This document shows, one piece after another, positions 46,026 to 55,465 of a DNA stretch of 64,000 nt (position 1 is its first letter; each line of letters starts with the position of its first letter). Made by a program: the position numbers and the translations under genes. Below the pieces are notes generated by a model that saw nothing but the letters and a program-made list of their open reading frames with translations, had not been told where the DNA came from and did not search any database. Origin of the DNA: Burkholderiaceae bacterium (lineage in GTDB: Bacteria; Pseudomonadota; Gammaproteobacteria; Burkholderiales; Burkholderiaceae_D); the NCBI GenBank assembly GCA_018261755.1, contig JAGTRJ010000014.1, positions 1 through 64,000 of the forward strand, given 5' to 3'.

Positions 46026-47387
46026 CTAGTAAGAGTGAGCGCCATGCGCGCCCAGGCTCATGAGGTATTGCAGGAAAATCTGGTTATCCGTGATGCCAGG
46101 ACGCGACTTGTCCTGTGCCAGCTGCAGGCGGATGCGCGAGAATTCGGACGGCGAATAATCGAGCATCCAGCTGGTGCGTTGCGGCGAATACGGGGCCAGG
46201 CTTGGGAATGAGCCCGATTCGATGGTGGGCGTGCCAGAATGCAGTCGATCATGGCGCAAGCCGGTGCGCCAGTTTGGCATGAACTGGTACACGCCCTGGA
46301 CGTACCAGCCGGATTGCGCACCGCTGCGGTAGTTCCCGCCGCTATCTAGCGCACCGTTTTCCTTTTGCCTGAAGTATTCGCCCTGCAGCTTGAGGCTGGT
46401 GCTGCTCGCATTGCCTCCCGGCGCCCATTTGTAGACGGCATCGGCAACCCAGAGGCTGGAGCGCCCGCTGAAGGCGAATTCGCTTCCATCCAGTTCGGTG
46501 TGTACCCGATCTTCGGCGCGGGTGCGCAAGTAAGAGATGCCGGCGCGCCAGCTTGATGAAGTGCCAATGTCGCCGCCGGTTCTGGCGAACATCGCAGCGG
46601 CATTCGCGCCATTCTTGTTGCGCGTGGTGCCGGGGAAGCTGCCGCCGTTGCCAATTTCAGCGCCGATTTCCACATAGGTATCGGTCGGTGCAATCCACTT
46701 TGCCTGCAAACCATCCTGTTTGTACTGTCCGCCGAAAAAGGCCTGATAGGCTAGCGGCGCATCGACAAAATCCCAGGTGTGGGCGTGCTGGCTGTTCATA
46801 TAGCCGATGCCGGATAGAAAACGCCCGGCCTTCAGGTTGGTGCCACCGGCCAGCCCTTTGGCTTGCACGAAGGCTTCTTCGACGCTGGCTGAGTTGTCCG
46901 ACCCAAGCGCAAAGGTCAGTTGTCCGGAAAAGATGTGGTCGATGTTGGCGCTAAAGGTCAATTCCGATTCGCCCAGGTTGAAGCTGCGCGAGCCAGGACC
47001 GACTTCGCCGCCCGTCATGAAGCCTTGCAGGCGGTATTGTGTCGGGTCCTGTTTGAGGTGTGCATATGTGCCGCCCAGTATCAGCGAAATGGCTGGGTTG
47101 AAACCGTTGCCATTGCTGGCGGCAGCTGCGGGCACAGGCGCGACGGCTATAGCTGGTATCTCGACCAGTTGAGATGCTGCGGCAGTTGGCGTGGCAGGAA
47201 CTTTTTGCTGGCTATGGGCTTCGGCCAGACGTTTTTCGAGTGCCTGAATGCGCGATTCATAGTCATTTTTCATTTGTCGGATCTGTTCGCGGATCTCGGT
47301 GAGTTCGCGCGAGTCCGCTGCATAGGCGTGCAGCGGACTCGCGCAAGTGGCAGCGATGGCCGCTGCCAATGCGGTTTTCTTGAGCAT
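46026..47387 (-). CDS. Outer membrane porin-like protein with N-terminal coiled coil
   Basis: A 453-residue predicted beta-barrel protein. It has a signal peptide (ending AYAA), a coiled coil (about 27-65, RELTEIREQIRQMKNDYESR), an Ala/Pro linker and a barrel from ~95 with repeated aromatic strands (QGFMTGGEVG, FSANIDHIFSGQLTFALG). The C-terminal residue is Tyr. Co-transcribed with znuA, so it probably admits the same metal through the outer membrane. GAGAGG precedes the ATG. Confidence 0.8.
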   Translation of the reverse strand: MLKKTALAAAIAATCASPLHAYAADSRELTEIREQIRQMKNDYESRIQALEKRLAEAHSQQKVPATPTAAASQLVEIPAIAVAPVPAAAASNGNGFNPAISLILGGTYAHLKQDPTQYRLQGFMTGGEVGPGSRSFNLGESELTFSANIDHIFSGQLTFALGSDNSASVEEAFVQAKGLAGGTNLKAGRFLSGIGYMNSQHAHTWDFVDAPLAYQAFFGGQYKQDGLQAKWIAPTDTYVEIGAEIGNGGSFPGTTRNKNGANAAAMFARTGGDIGTSSSWRAGISYLRTRAEDRVHTELDGSEFAFSGRSSLWVADAVYKWAPGGNASSTSLKLQGEYFRQKENGALDSGGNYRSGAQSGWYVQGVYQFMPNWRTGLRHDRLHSGTPTIESGSFPSLAPYSPQRTSWMLDYSPSEFSRIRLQLAQDKSRPGITDNQIFLQYLMSLGAHGAHSY

Positions 47388-47389
47388 GG

Positions 47390-47665
47390 TTAACCCTCTC
47401 TAATTGAGATGCGGTAGGAGAACTCCGCCGTTGGTATCCAGACATCCGCCTCTGGCATCGGCAGAGCAAACGCACTGGGCATGGCCGAGCCGAGTTCGGC
47501 GCAGGCATGGCATTGTTCGCAGGGTTGTTTATGCGGAAGTTGATGTTCCTGCCGGTCGTGATTTTGGTCGAGTCCGTGCACGACCGCGTGCGCGACCGTT
47601 ACTTGTTGCGAGAACAGCAGCAACAAGGCCAACAGGAACGACAAGAAGGGACGATATTGGTTCAC
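47390..47665 (-). CDS. Small exported Cys/His-rich protein heading the znu operon
   Basis: A 91-residue protein starting at GTG 47665. A signal-like hydrophobic segment (FLSFLLALLLLFSQQVTVAHA) is followed by HGLDQNHDRQEHQLPHK and CEQCHAC, clear metal-binding potential. It resembles DUF2946-type proteins. Its gene ends 2 bp before the porin start, so they form one unit. It may buffer or deliver the imported metal in the periplasm; this is inference. Confidence 0.65.
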   Translation of the reverse strand: MNQYRPFLSFLLALLLLFSQQVTVAHAVVHGLDQNHDRQEHQLPHKQPCEQCHACAELGSAMPSAFALPMPEADVWIPTAEFSYRISIREG

Positions 47666-47875
47666 GACCGCAAGATTATATGCCAGTTAAATCAAGTATG
47701 AACCGGTTAGGTGTAGTAGTTCAGGTTAGGCTAGTCGGTGCAGAAGAAAGTGTTGGGGGGCGCTTTTAGCTAGAAGCGGAAGTTCACCAGCACACAATCG
47801 AACTTTCGCTTTGGCCGAACTACGAACACAAGTATTAAAATACTGTTGTGAATTGGAATTCATCGAGGAAAGCCC

Positions 47876-48172
47876 GTGAGATATAAAAACGCATCTGAAG
47901 TCATCGACGCTGTCCAGTGGTTCAAGGAAGGCGATCATCCCGAAGTGATCAGAATTCTGATAACTCCCGAAGGCACGGTCGGGCAAGATTCGATTATCTA
48001 CGACGCTTGGGAGGCCAGCATTGGCGGTCCTTTGGTTACGCTGGTTCATGCGGTTGAAACCGCTGACGGCCTGATGCCGGTCTCTGCCGGCGACTATATC
48101 ATTACCCATGCCAGCGGGGAAATGGTCCCATGCAAGCCTGACGTTTTCGAGCAGATGTGGCAGCCCGCGTAG
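47876..48172 (+). CDS. Small phage-type conserved protein
   Basis: A 98-residue protein starting at GTG 47876 with GAGGA 6 bp upstream. The layout MRYKNASEVIDAVQWF ... GDYIITHASGEMVPCKPDVF matches a small family frequent in phages and prophages (typically GDWII...GE.YPCKPDIF), whose function is unknown. No other phage gene is nearby, so it is a stray copy. Confidence 0.7.
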   Translation: MRYKNASEVIDAVQWFKEGDHPEVIRILITPEGTVGQDSIIYDAWEASIGGPLVTLVHAVETADGLMPVSAGDYIITHASGEMVPCKPDVFEQMWQPA

Positions 48173-48297
48173 CCGGGCTTGTGCGCCAGCAAGGCCGCTG
48201 ACTGGCCATGCCGCAACGCGTGGTTGCATGGGGTGCGCGGAGGCGGCCAGAATGAACGCCGCGCCAACGGCACTGGATTCCAGCATGCGCCGGGAGA

Positions 48298-48904
48298 TCA
48301 CAATCCGCCGGTGGCGTGTAACCTTTCTGCATTGAAGTCGGTCGCGGACTGCCGCGCCGCCAGCGCTTCCCCGACCATCACCAGCACCGGGCCATCCGCA
48401 TCAGGCAGGCCGTGCAGCAGCGCCGCCAGCGTGGTGTGCCACACGCGCTGTCCGGGTAGGCTGGCGTTCTCGACTACCACCACCGGCGTGCCGGGCTTGC
48501 GCCCTTGCGCCAGCAGCCGCTTCGCGGTCAGTGCCGCTTCGCGCCCGCCCATGTACTGTACCAGAGTGTCGCAATCAGGAACGCTGGCCTGCTCCGGCTG
48601 ATCCGGCGCTGTGCTGGAAGTGAAAAATGCCACGCTGCGCGCCACGCCGCGCTTGGTCAGCGGGCGGGCAATGGCCGAAGCGGCCGCCAGCGCGGCGGTG
48701 ATGCCGGGCCGCCGATTTTCTGCCGCAACGCTTGCCGACGTTGATTTTTTCCGCCTGCGGGCACAGTTCGAGCATTTCGTCGGTCACCAGCGCGTCGTAC
48801 AGCACCGCGTCGGCCTGCGCCAACAGGCGTGCGCCGCGCACGGTGATCAAGTCAGCCGCGCCGGGGCCGGCGCCGATCAGGTAAACCTTGCCGTTCTCGT
48901 TCAT
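48298..48904 (-). pseudogene. cobA: Uroporphyrin-III C-methyltransferase with internal deletion and frameshift
   Basis: An intact SUMT has about 260 residues. Here the N-terminal ~46 residues ([20 protein letters not shown] through [11 protein letters not shown]) are in one frame. The C-terminal part, readable from [20 protein letters not shown] to the stop at 48298, is in another. The central segment that normally holds the VRLKGGDP motif is missing. The join lies around 48703-48715. The product cannot be an active SUMT, which makes precorrin-2 for siroheme. GAGAGGA precedes the ATG at 48904. It is the last gene of the cys operon, 23 bp after cysN. Confidence 0.85.
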
Positions 48905-48927
48905 GCTGGTCCTCTCCGGTTTTCGGT

Positions 48928-50256
48928 TCATGCCGCAATCCGGATCATTCCGGCAGCGACCGTCTGGTGCGTGACCTGATCGATCAGGATGAACGCGCCG
49001 GTGGCGCGGTTGTCGCTGTAAGCATCAGCCGCCAGCGATTGCTGCACATTGAGGCTGATGCGTGCGATGTCGTTCAGCCCAATCTGCTCGCCGCTGCGCC
49101 GCTGCTGCGTGTTCACGTCCAAGAGCGAGCCGATGGCGGCGATCTTCGCGCCGACTTTGTGCGTGCCGTGCTTGAGCCAGTATTTGCGGCGCGCGTCCAG
49201 CGGTTCTTCCGACAGCCAGCAGATGTCGGACTCGACCGTTTTCAGCAGCGCGGCTGGCTGGTCGGCTGCGGCCAGCAGGTCGCCGCGCGAAATGTCGAGG
49301 TATTCTTCCAGCAGCAGCGTCACCGACTGTCCGGCCACGGCAAAGTCGAGCGAGCCTTCGAGCGTGACGATGTCCTTGACGGTGGCGAGCTGGTTGCTCG
49401 GCTGCACCCACAGCTTGTCGCCCTTTTTGATCGTCCCGGATTCGATTCGCCCCATGTAGCCGCGGAAATCGTTCGCTTCGTGGCCGTTGTGCCGCGCCAC
49501 CAGTTGCACCGGGAAGCGGAACGGCTGGTGTTGCAGCTCGTCGCCCAGCGGCAGCGTTTCCAGCAGTTCGATCAAGGTCGGCCCGTGGTGCCAGTTCAAG
49601 TTGTCGCCTTTTTCGACCACATTGTCGCCCGCCAGCGCCGACAGCGGAATGGCGTGGATGTTTTCCAGCCCGAGTTGCTGCGCGAACTCGCGGTAGGCGG
49701 CGACGATGCGGTCGTAAATCTGCCGGTCGTAATGCACCAGATCCATCTTGTTCACCGCCACGATCACATGCCGGATCTGCAGCAGGTGGGCGATGGTCGA
49801 GTGGCGCTTGGTCTGCGTCAGCAATTCCACCCTGCCGTCGTCGTGCAGCGTGACTTTCGATACGTCGATCAGGATGATGGCGGCGTCGGCGGTCGAAGCG
49901 CCGGTCACCATGTTGCGCGTGTATTGCTCGTGCCCGGGCGTGTCGGCGATGATGAACTTGCGTGCCGGGGTGGCGAAATAGCGGTAGGCGACGTCGATCG
50001 TGATGCCCTGCTCGCGCTCGGCTTCCAGGCCGTCGGTCAACAGCGACAGGTCGATCGTGTCGCCGACGGTGCGCTTGTGCTTGGCGCGCGAAATCGCATC
50101 GAGCTGGTCGGCGAAAATGCCCTTGCTGTCGAACAGCAGCCGGCCGATCAGCGTGCTTTTGCCGTCATCGACCGACCCGGCGGTGATGAAGCGCAGCACG
50201 CCGCGCCCGGCAGTGGCTGGCGCGGCAGCGGTTTGTGCGGAGAGTACGGCGTTCAT
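48928..50256 (-). CDS. cysN: Sulfate adenylyltransferase large subunit (GTPase)
   Basis: A 442-residue EF-Tu-like GTPase that drives sulfate activation to APS together with CysD. G1 is GSVDDGKS at 27-34, G3 is DTPGHEQY and G4 is NKMD. Typical CysN blocks include [20 protein letters not shown]. There is no fused CysC kinase domain, so the pathway goes through APS directly. The start overlaps the cysD stop (TGATG), with AAGGAAGG upstream. Confidence 0.97.
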   Translation of the reverse strand: MNAVLSAQTAAAPATAGRGVLRFITAGSVDDGKSTLIGRLLFDSKGIFADQLDAISRAKHKRTVGDTIDLSLLTDGLEAEREQGITIDVAYRYFATPARKFIIADTPGHEQYTRNMVTGASTADAAIILIDVSKVTLHDDGRVELLTQTKRHSTIAHLLQIRHVIVAVNKMDLVHYDRQIYDRIVAAYREFAQQLGLENIHAIPLSALAGDNVVEKGDNLNWHHGPTLIELLETLPLGDELQHQPFRFPVQLVARHNGHEANDFRGYMGRIESGTIKKGDKLWVQPSNQLATVKDIVTLEGSLDFAVAGQSVTLLLEEYLDISRGDLLAAADQPAALLKTVESDICWLSEEPLDARRKYWLKHGTHKVGAKIAAIGSLLDVNTQQRRSGEQIGLNDIARISLNVQQSLAADAYSDNRATGAFILIDQVTHQTVAAGMIRIAA

Positions 50257-51191
50257 CAGAAATATCCTTCCTTCTTGCGTTTTTCCATCGAGGCTTCGGA
50301 CGTCTGGTCGTCCATGCGGGTGGCGCCGCGCTCGGTAATGTCGGTAATCGCGGTTTCGGCGATGATCGCGGCCGGGCTGGCGGCGGTCGAGGCCACCGGG
50401 CAGGTGCACGAAATATCGCCCACGGTGCGGAAGCGCACGATTTGCGTTTTCACTGTTTCGCCTTCTTTTGGCGGTGTCAGATCGGTCAGTGGCACCAACA
50501 GGCCGTTCCGCGGAATCACCTGTCGTTCGTGTGCGTAATAGATCGACGGCAGCGCCAGTTTTTCGCGCGCAATGTACTGCCAGATGTCGAGTTCGGTCCA
50601 GTTCGAGATCGGGAACACGCGCATGTTTTCGCCCGGATGCACCAGCGTGTTGTACAGCGACCAGAGTTCAGGCCGTTGCGCCTTCGGATCCCACTGGCCG
50701 AAATCGTCGCGGAACGAAAAGATGCGTTCCTTCGCCCGTGCTTTTTCTTCGTCGCGCCTTGCGCCGCCGATGCAGGCGTCGAAGCCGAATTCCTCGATCG
50801 CTTCCAGCAGCGTCACCGCTTGCGCCGCATTCCTTGAATCGGTTTGCGGATTGCGCAGCCGCACCGTGCCGCGCGCAATCGAATCCTCGACCGAACGCAC
50901 GATCAGCTCTTCGCCCAGCTCGGCTGCGCGCCGGTCGCGGAATTCGATCACTTCGGCAAAGTTGTGGCCGGTGTCGATGTGCATCAGCGGAAATGGGAAC
51001 TTGCCCGGTCGGAACGCCTTTTCGGCCAGGCGCAGCAGCACCACCGAATCCTTGCCGCCGGAAAACAGCAGCACCGGCTTGGTGCATTCGGCCGCGACTT
51101 CGCGCAGGATGTGGATTGCCTCAGATTCCAGCCAGTCCAGGTGGCGGTTGCTGGCGGTATCGAGGATGTGTTGTTCTATCGTTGTGGTCAT
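50256..51191 (-). CDS. cysD: Sulfate adenylyltransferase small subunit
   Basis: A 311-residue PP-loop ATP sulfurylase subunit. The PP-loop is LLFSGGKDSVVLL, followed by HIDTGHNFAEVIEFRD and GGARRDEEKARAKERIFSFR. It transfers AMP from ATP to sulfate with CysN. The start at 51191 fits family length; the upstream frame extension lacks homology. It lies about 24 bp after cysH. Confidence 0.97.
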   Translation of the reverse strand: MTTTIEQHILDTASNRHLDWLESEAIHILREVAAECTKPVLLFSGGKDSVVLLRLAEKAFRPGKFPFPLMHIDTGHNFAEVIEFRDRRAAELGEELIVRSVEDSIARGTVRLRNPQTDSRNAAQAVTLLEAIEEFGFDACIGGARRDEEKARAKERIFSFRDDFGQWDPKAQRPELWSLYNTLVHPGENMRVFPISNWTELDIWQYIAREKLALPSIYYAHERQVIPRNGLLVPLTDLTPPKEGETVKTQIVRFRTVGDISCTCPVASTAASPAAIIAETAITDITERGATRMDDQTSEASMEKRKKEGYF

Positions 51192-51214
51192 GATGTTGCA
51201 GCTACTTTCTTTTG

Positions 51215-51861
51215 TTACGCGGTGACTGTCTTGGCGCGGACCAGTTTGCCGTCGACGAAATGCAGTCCGCATTCCTTCGATTCGGGTTGTTCCCACCACC
51301 ATCGTCCGGCGCGGATGTCTTCGCCCGGCTGAATCGCGCGGGTGCAGGGTTCGCAGCCGATCGACGGGTAGCCGCGGTCATGCAGCGGGTTGTACGGCAC
51401 ATGGCGGCTTTTGAGGTAATGCCACACGTCGTCCTCGCTCCAGTCGGCCAGCGGGTTGAACTTCGCCATGCCGTGCGCGCTATCGAATTCTTCCACCGGC
51501 AGTTCGGCCCGGGTGGCTTGCGGATGCGGCAGCATTCCTTGCGCTGTTCGATGCCGTCGTAAAAACCGTTCAGGCCGGATTGCGCCACATAGGCAGCCAC
51601 GGCTGCGTCGTCCGGGCGGTAGATCTTGATGCCGTAGCCGTAGCGATCCTGCACGCGCTCGATCATTTGCAGCGTTTCGGCGTGCAGCCGGCCGGTGTCG
51701 AGCGTGAAAATCGTGATCGGCAGATCTTCGGACAGGATCAAATCCGTCAGCACCATGTCTTCCGCCGCCAGGCTGGAGGCGAACACCGCCGGCGCATGCT
51801 CGTGCGCGATGCGCGCCAGCGTGGCTAGCGTCTCGGTCAGATGGGCGGTGTAATTGCTCAT
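51215..51861 (-). pseudogene. cysH: Adenylyl-sulfate reductase with internal deletion and frameshift
   Basis: The N-terminal part (51861 to ~51520) reads PAVFASSLAAEDMVLTDLI through KECCRIRK in one frame. The C-terminal part reads TRAELPVEEFDSAHGMAKFN through GCEPCTRAIQPGEDIRAG to the stop at 51215 in another. The usual linking segment, with the TGxRRxQS arginine loop that binds APS, is missing (about 25 residues by memory of the family). Both cysteine pairs of the 4Fe-4S cluster (CC and CxxC) survive, marking it as an APS reductase type. As written it cannot give a functional enzyme. Confidence 0.85.
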
Positions 51862-52403
51862 TGCGCCGCTCCGTGGCGTTGCACGCGGCGGAACAGCGGC
51901 GCCTTTTCATCCGACGAAGTCTGGTATCTGACCGAGAAGTCCGTCAGGCCAGCCAGCGCGTCTTCCAGTTTGCGATCGGCGCGCACGTCAAACGCATTAA
52001 AGCCGACGCGGGCGAGGTAAAACAACTGGTCGCGCAGCACGTCGCCAATCGCGCGCAGTTCACCGGCGTAACCCAGCCGCTCGCGCAGCAGAAACGCAAT
52101 CGAATAGCCGCGGCCGTCGGAAAACTTGGGGAAATCGACCGCGATCAGCGGCAGGCGCGCCAGATCGTCTTTCAATGCTTCCGGCCGTTCGTCGCTCGCC
52201 AGCCAGACGCCGATATCGGCGCGGGCGGCCAGTGCTTCTTTTTGCGCCAGCCAGGCCGCCAGCGGCACGATCACCTTGCCTGCCGGGATGCTTACATCAC
52301 CTGGCAGCGTGTCGGCCAACGCCCCGACATTCGGTCGCAGCAAAAGCCAGTCGTCGGCGATGATGGCGCCGTCCTTGATGATGCGTTTGTTCTGTTCAGC
52401 CAC
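51858..52403 (-). CDS. DUF934 protein of the sulfite reductase operon
   Basis: A 182-residue DUF934 protein. Typical blocks are IPAGKVIVPLAAW, WLASDERPEAL, IAVDFPKFSDGRGYSIAFLL and GELRAIGDVLRDQLFYLARVG. Proteobacteria with a one-component CysI keep this gene next to it; its role is thought to be assembly of, or electron transfer to, sulfite reductase. GTG 52403, with GGGAG upstream, overlaps the cysI stop by a few bases and is preferred over the longer frame. Confidence 0.92.
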   Translation of the reverse strand: MAEQNKRIIKDGAIIADDWLLLRPNVGALADTLPGDVSIPAGKVIVPLAAWLAQKEALAARADIGVWLASDERPEALKDDLARLPLIAVDFPKFSDGRGYSIAFLLRERLGYAGELRAIGDVLRDQLFYLARVGFNAFDVRADRKLEDALAGLTDFSVRYQTSSDEKAPLFRRVQRHGAAQ

Positions 52404-54093
52404 GGGTTGGTTCTCCCACTTTGATTGCTTTCGGTTCGATTGGCGTGCCATACACCTGCGCCTTGAATGGCTCGATGCCGAGGCGGCGCACGGTGTCGAT
52501 GAACTTTTCTTCGTCGTTGCGTTCGCGCAGATAGACTTCTACCAGCCGCTCGACCACATCCGGCATCTGCTCGGCGGAAAAGGCCGGGCCGATGATTTTG
52601 CCGATCGTCGTTTGATTGCCTTGCGAGCCGCCAAGCGACACCTGGTACCACTCGCTGCCATCCTTGTCCACGCCGAGGATGCCGATGTTGCCGACATGGT
52701 GGTGCGCGCAGGCGTTGATGCAGCCCGACAGGTTCAGTTCGATCTCGCCGATGTCGTGCAGGTAATCGAGATTGTCGAAGCGCTCGGTGATCGCCAGCGC
52801 GATCGGGATCGACTTCGCATTCGCCAGCGCGCAATAGTCGCCTCCCGGGCAGCAGACGATGTCGGTTAGCAGGCCAATGTTTGGCGTCGCCAGTCCGGCC
52901 GCTTTTACCTGCTGCCACAGCTCGAACAGGTCGCGCTGGCGCACGTCGGCCAAGACCAGATTCTGCTCGTGCGTGACGCGCAGCTCGCCAAAACTGTAAC
53001 GCTCGGCCAGCGTGGCCACTGTTTCCATCTGTTCGGCGCTGATGTCGCCCGGCGGCACGCCCGGTTTTTTCAGCGACAGCACCACCGCGCGGTAGCCGGG
53101 AATGCGGTGCGGCTTGACGTTGCGCGCCAGCCAGTTGGCGAACGCCTTGTTTTCCTGCTGCAGTTGCGCGATCGCGGCATCGTTGTCCGACAGGGTTTCA
53201 TATGCCGGCGCGGTGAAATGCGCCGCCACACGCTGCAATTCCTCGATCGTCAGCGTGCCGGGGCCGTCCTTCAGGTGCTGCCATTCCTGTTCGACTTCCT
53301 GCGCAAATTCCTCGCTGCCGATGGCTTTCACCAGAATCTTGATGCGCGCCTTGTACATGTTGTCGCGTCGGCCGTACTGGTTGTAGACGCGGATGACCGC
53401 TTCCAGATAAGTCATCACATGCGGCCATGGCAGGAATTCGCGGATCACGCTGCCGATGATGGGCGTGCGTCCCAGCCCGCCGCCGACCATCACGCGGAAG
53501 CCCACTTCGCCGGTCTCGTTCTTGATCACCGTCAGGCCGATGTCGTGCGCCGCAGTCACCGCGCGGTCTTCCTGTGCGCCATTGATCGCGAACTTGAACT
53601 TGCGCGGCAGGAAGGCGAACTCTGGTTGGAAGGTGCTCCACTGGCGCAGGATTTCGGCATACGGGCGCGGATCGACGATTTCATCCGCCGCCACGCCGGC
53701 ATACTGGTCGGAAGTGATGTTGCGGATGCAGTTGCCGGAAGTCTGGATGGCGTGCATCTGCACGCCCGCCAGCCGTTCGAGGATTGCCGGCGTTTCCTCC
53801 AGCTTGACCCAGTTGAACTGGATGTTTTGCCGCGTGGTGAAGTGGCCGTAGCCACGGTCGTGTTCGCGCGCGATTTGCGCCAGCGTGCGCAGTTGGGTCG
53901 CCGACAGCAGGCCGTACGGAATCGCGATCCGCAGCATGTATGCATGACGCTGGTGGTACAGGCCGTTTTGCAGCCGCAGCGGGCGGAATTCTTCCTCGGT
54001 CAGTTCGTCCGCCAGTCGGCGGCGCACCTGATCGCGGAATTGCGCGACGCGTTCGTCGACGATGGTCTGGTCGTATTGGTCGTAGCGATACAT
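52396..54093 (-). CDS. cysI: Sulfite reductase hemoprotein subunit
   Basis: A 565-residue siroheme/4Fe-4S sulfite or nitrite reductase family enzyme reducing sulfite to sulfide. The cluster-siroheme cysteines are in CPGGDYC and SGCINAC. Substrate-binding residues fall in TTRQNIQFNWVKL and SGNCIRNITSD. No CysJ flavoprotein is present, so electrons probably come from ferredoxin or another carrier, perhaps involving the DUF934 partner. It is the first gene of the operon that continues with DUF934, cysH, cysD, cysN and cobA. Confidence 0.95.
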   Translation of the reverse strand: MYRYDQYDQTIVDERVAQFRDQVRRRLADELTEEEFRPLRLQNGLYHQRHAYMLRIAIPYGLLSATQLRTLAQIAREHDRGYGHFTTRQNIQFNWVKLEETPAILERLAGVQMHAIQTSGNCIRNITSDQYAGVAADEIVDPRPYAEILRQWSTFQPEFAFLPRKFKFAINGAQEDRAVTAAHDIGLTVIKNETGEVGFRVMVGGGLGRTPIIGSVIREFLPWPHVMTYLEAVIRVYNQYGRRDNMYKARIKILVKAIGSEEFAQEVEQEWQHLKDGPGTLTIEELQRVAAHFTAPAYETLSDNDAAIAQLQQENKAFANWLARNVKPHRIPGYRAVVLSLKKPGVPPGDISAEQMETVATLAERYSFGELRVTHEQNLVLADVRQRDLFELWQQVKAAGLATPNIGLLTDIVCCPGGDYCALANAKSIPIALAITERFDNLDYLHDIGEIELNLSGCINACAHHHVGNIGILGVDKDGSEWYQVSLGGSQGNQTTIGKIIGPAFSAEQMPDVVERLVEVYLRERNDEEKFIDTVRRLGIEPFKAQVYGTPIEPKAIKVGEPTRG

Positions 54094-54662
54094 TCAAAAA
54101 TCCTGAAAATTCTGATGCGTGCGGCCTGAGCCGCGTGCCGTAACGAAAATCCGCCTGGATTGGTCGCCCGCCTGGTTGCGGGTGCCTTTTCAGGCGGCGC
54201 GTTTGCTATGCATGAATCGTAATAAACTTATGAAGTATTCCAAACTACAATGAATTTATTTGCTTATATTTCGATGGGATATAAAGGAGGGCTGTCCAGC
54301 GGGTGCGCCAGGCTGGAAAGCGACGCCGGCAAATGCAGAATCCGAAGATTTGTTGGGGTATATGGCAAAAATACTGCGCCGGGCCAAGTATTTGCTGGCT
54401 GTTTTTAAATACAGGGTGGAGTATATTTTTTGGCCTTACTGACCAGAAATTCATTTTAGTCAGTAATTTTTGGCCAAATGGACGGCATTCCGGCTGTCTA
54501 ATGTCCGGGAGGTCCGAGCGGGCGTCAAGCCCGCCAGCGATGGTCAGTGCGAGATGGTGAGTGCCGGATGATGTGCTGCGACTGTGATGTCAGCACAACG
54601 GCGGGGCAGGGGGATTGGAGCAGGGCCGAGGCGCGGCCGGCCCTGCGAGCTCCGGTTTCGGT
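54094..54662. other. Intergenic region upstream of cysI
   Basis: About 570 bp. The AT-rich part 54200-54290 is the likely cysI promoter and possible CysB region on the minus strand. R1 copy D occupies 54355-54475. The stretch 54480-54660 shows no supported gene. Confidence 0.5.
54355..54475 (+). repeat. Interspersed repeat R1, copy D
   Basis: The most typical copy: GGGGTATATGGC at the start, an AAATACT/AGTATTT stem-loop, GCTGGCTGTTTTTAAATAC, the core GTATATTTTT at 54421-54430 followed by TGGCC, and the palindrome TGACCAGAAATTC..TCAGTAATTTTTGGCC. Confidence 0.8.
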
Positions 54663-55133
54663 TCAGCTCTTCGGCGGCGTGCGGTAGCGATGATGGCGCG
54701 CCGGGCCTTCTTCCGTTTCGATGCGGCGGTAAATGCCGCCTTCCTCGACGCTGCCATCGGTCGTGCCTTCGCCCTTGATGCGGCGGTAGCATGCGCCGCG
54801 CTCGTCGTGGTGCAGCGCCTTGCAGCGGTCGACCGCGTTCTTGTCATACGAATCGCTGCCGTTCAACTGGCCGCGCTTCGCGTCGGCATAGGCCGCAGCC
54901 GCTTCCTTCAGACAGGTGGCGCGGTCCTGATTGGTCTGGCCGCTGTTGCATAGCTCGCGGTCCTTCAGGTAGGTCGCCTTGGCGCTTGCGGCATCGTGGC
55001 CGGCGGCCAGCGTCGGCTTCGCGTACAGCACGGCGCAGATGGCTATGGTTGTGATGGCCGATAGCTGGAGGAACTTCCGGGTGATATCCGGCAATTTCCG
55101 TGCTTGTACCGAGCCTGCTGTGGAAAAGCGCAT
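54663..55133 (-). CDS. Secreted cysteine-containing protein, unknown function
   Basis: A 156-residue protein with an N-terminal hydrophobic signal region (about residues 20-42, AITTIAICAVLYAKPTLAAG) and a mature domain with three or four cysteines (ELCNSGQTNQDRATCLKEAA, DRCKALHHDERGACYRRIKG). Similar short proteins occur in related betaproteobacteria, but I know no function. AAGGAGA precedes the ATG at 55133. Confidence 0.65.
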   Translation of the reverse strand: MRFSTAGSVQARKLPDITRKFLQLSAITTIAICAVLYAKPTLAAGHDAASAKATYLKDRELCNSGQTNQDRATCLKEAAAAYADAKRGQLNGSDSYDKNAVDRCKALHHDERGACYRRIKGEGTTDGSVEEGGIYRRIETEEGPARHHRYRTPPKS

Positions 55134-55465
55134 GATGTTCTCCTTGAAATGGGTTCGTGGCGCGAGTGCATTCATGTCGGCGCGTGGCAAGCGCGCACCG
55201 CAACATGCCCATGTTAGGCGCTCTGCGCGCAATGATCAATTCGCAGCGGCAGTCTGGCTGTCGGTTCTGGCCGGTTTGGGCCGATTATGTCCATCAATGT
55301 TGCGCTAGATCAGAGGTTGTCGTCGCGGCCCGTTGATATGCATCGAGTGTTTACAAGTGTAAGAGTTTGTTTCGTTGCCTTCCATCTGGCCGGATTGTCA
55401 TTAAAGTGTAGTCATGAGGCTGCGTGATGGCGCAGGATTCCAGCAAGAATGACATGGAGGCAACT
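55134..55465. other. Intergenic region between divergent small secreted protein genes
   Basis: About 330 bp holding the two promoters. No reading frame or repeat that I can support. Confidence 0.4.
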
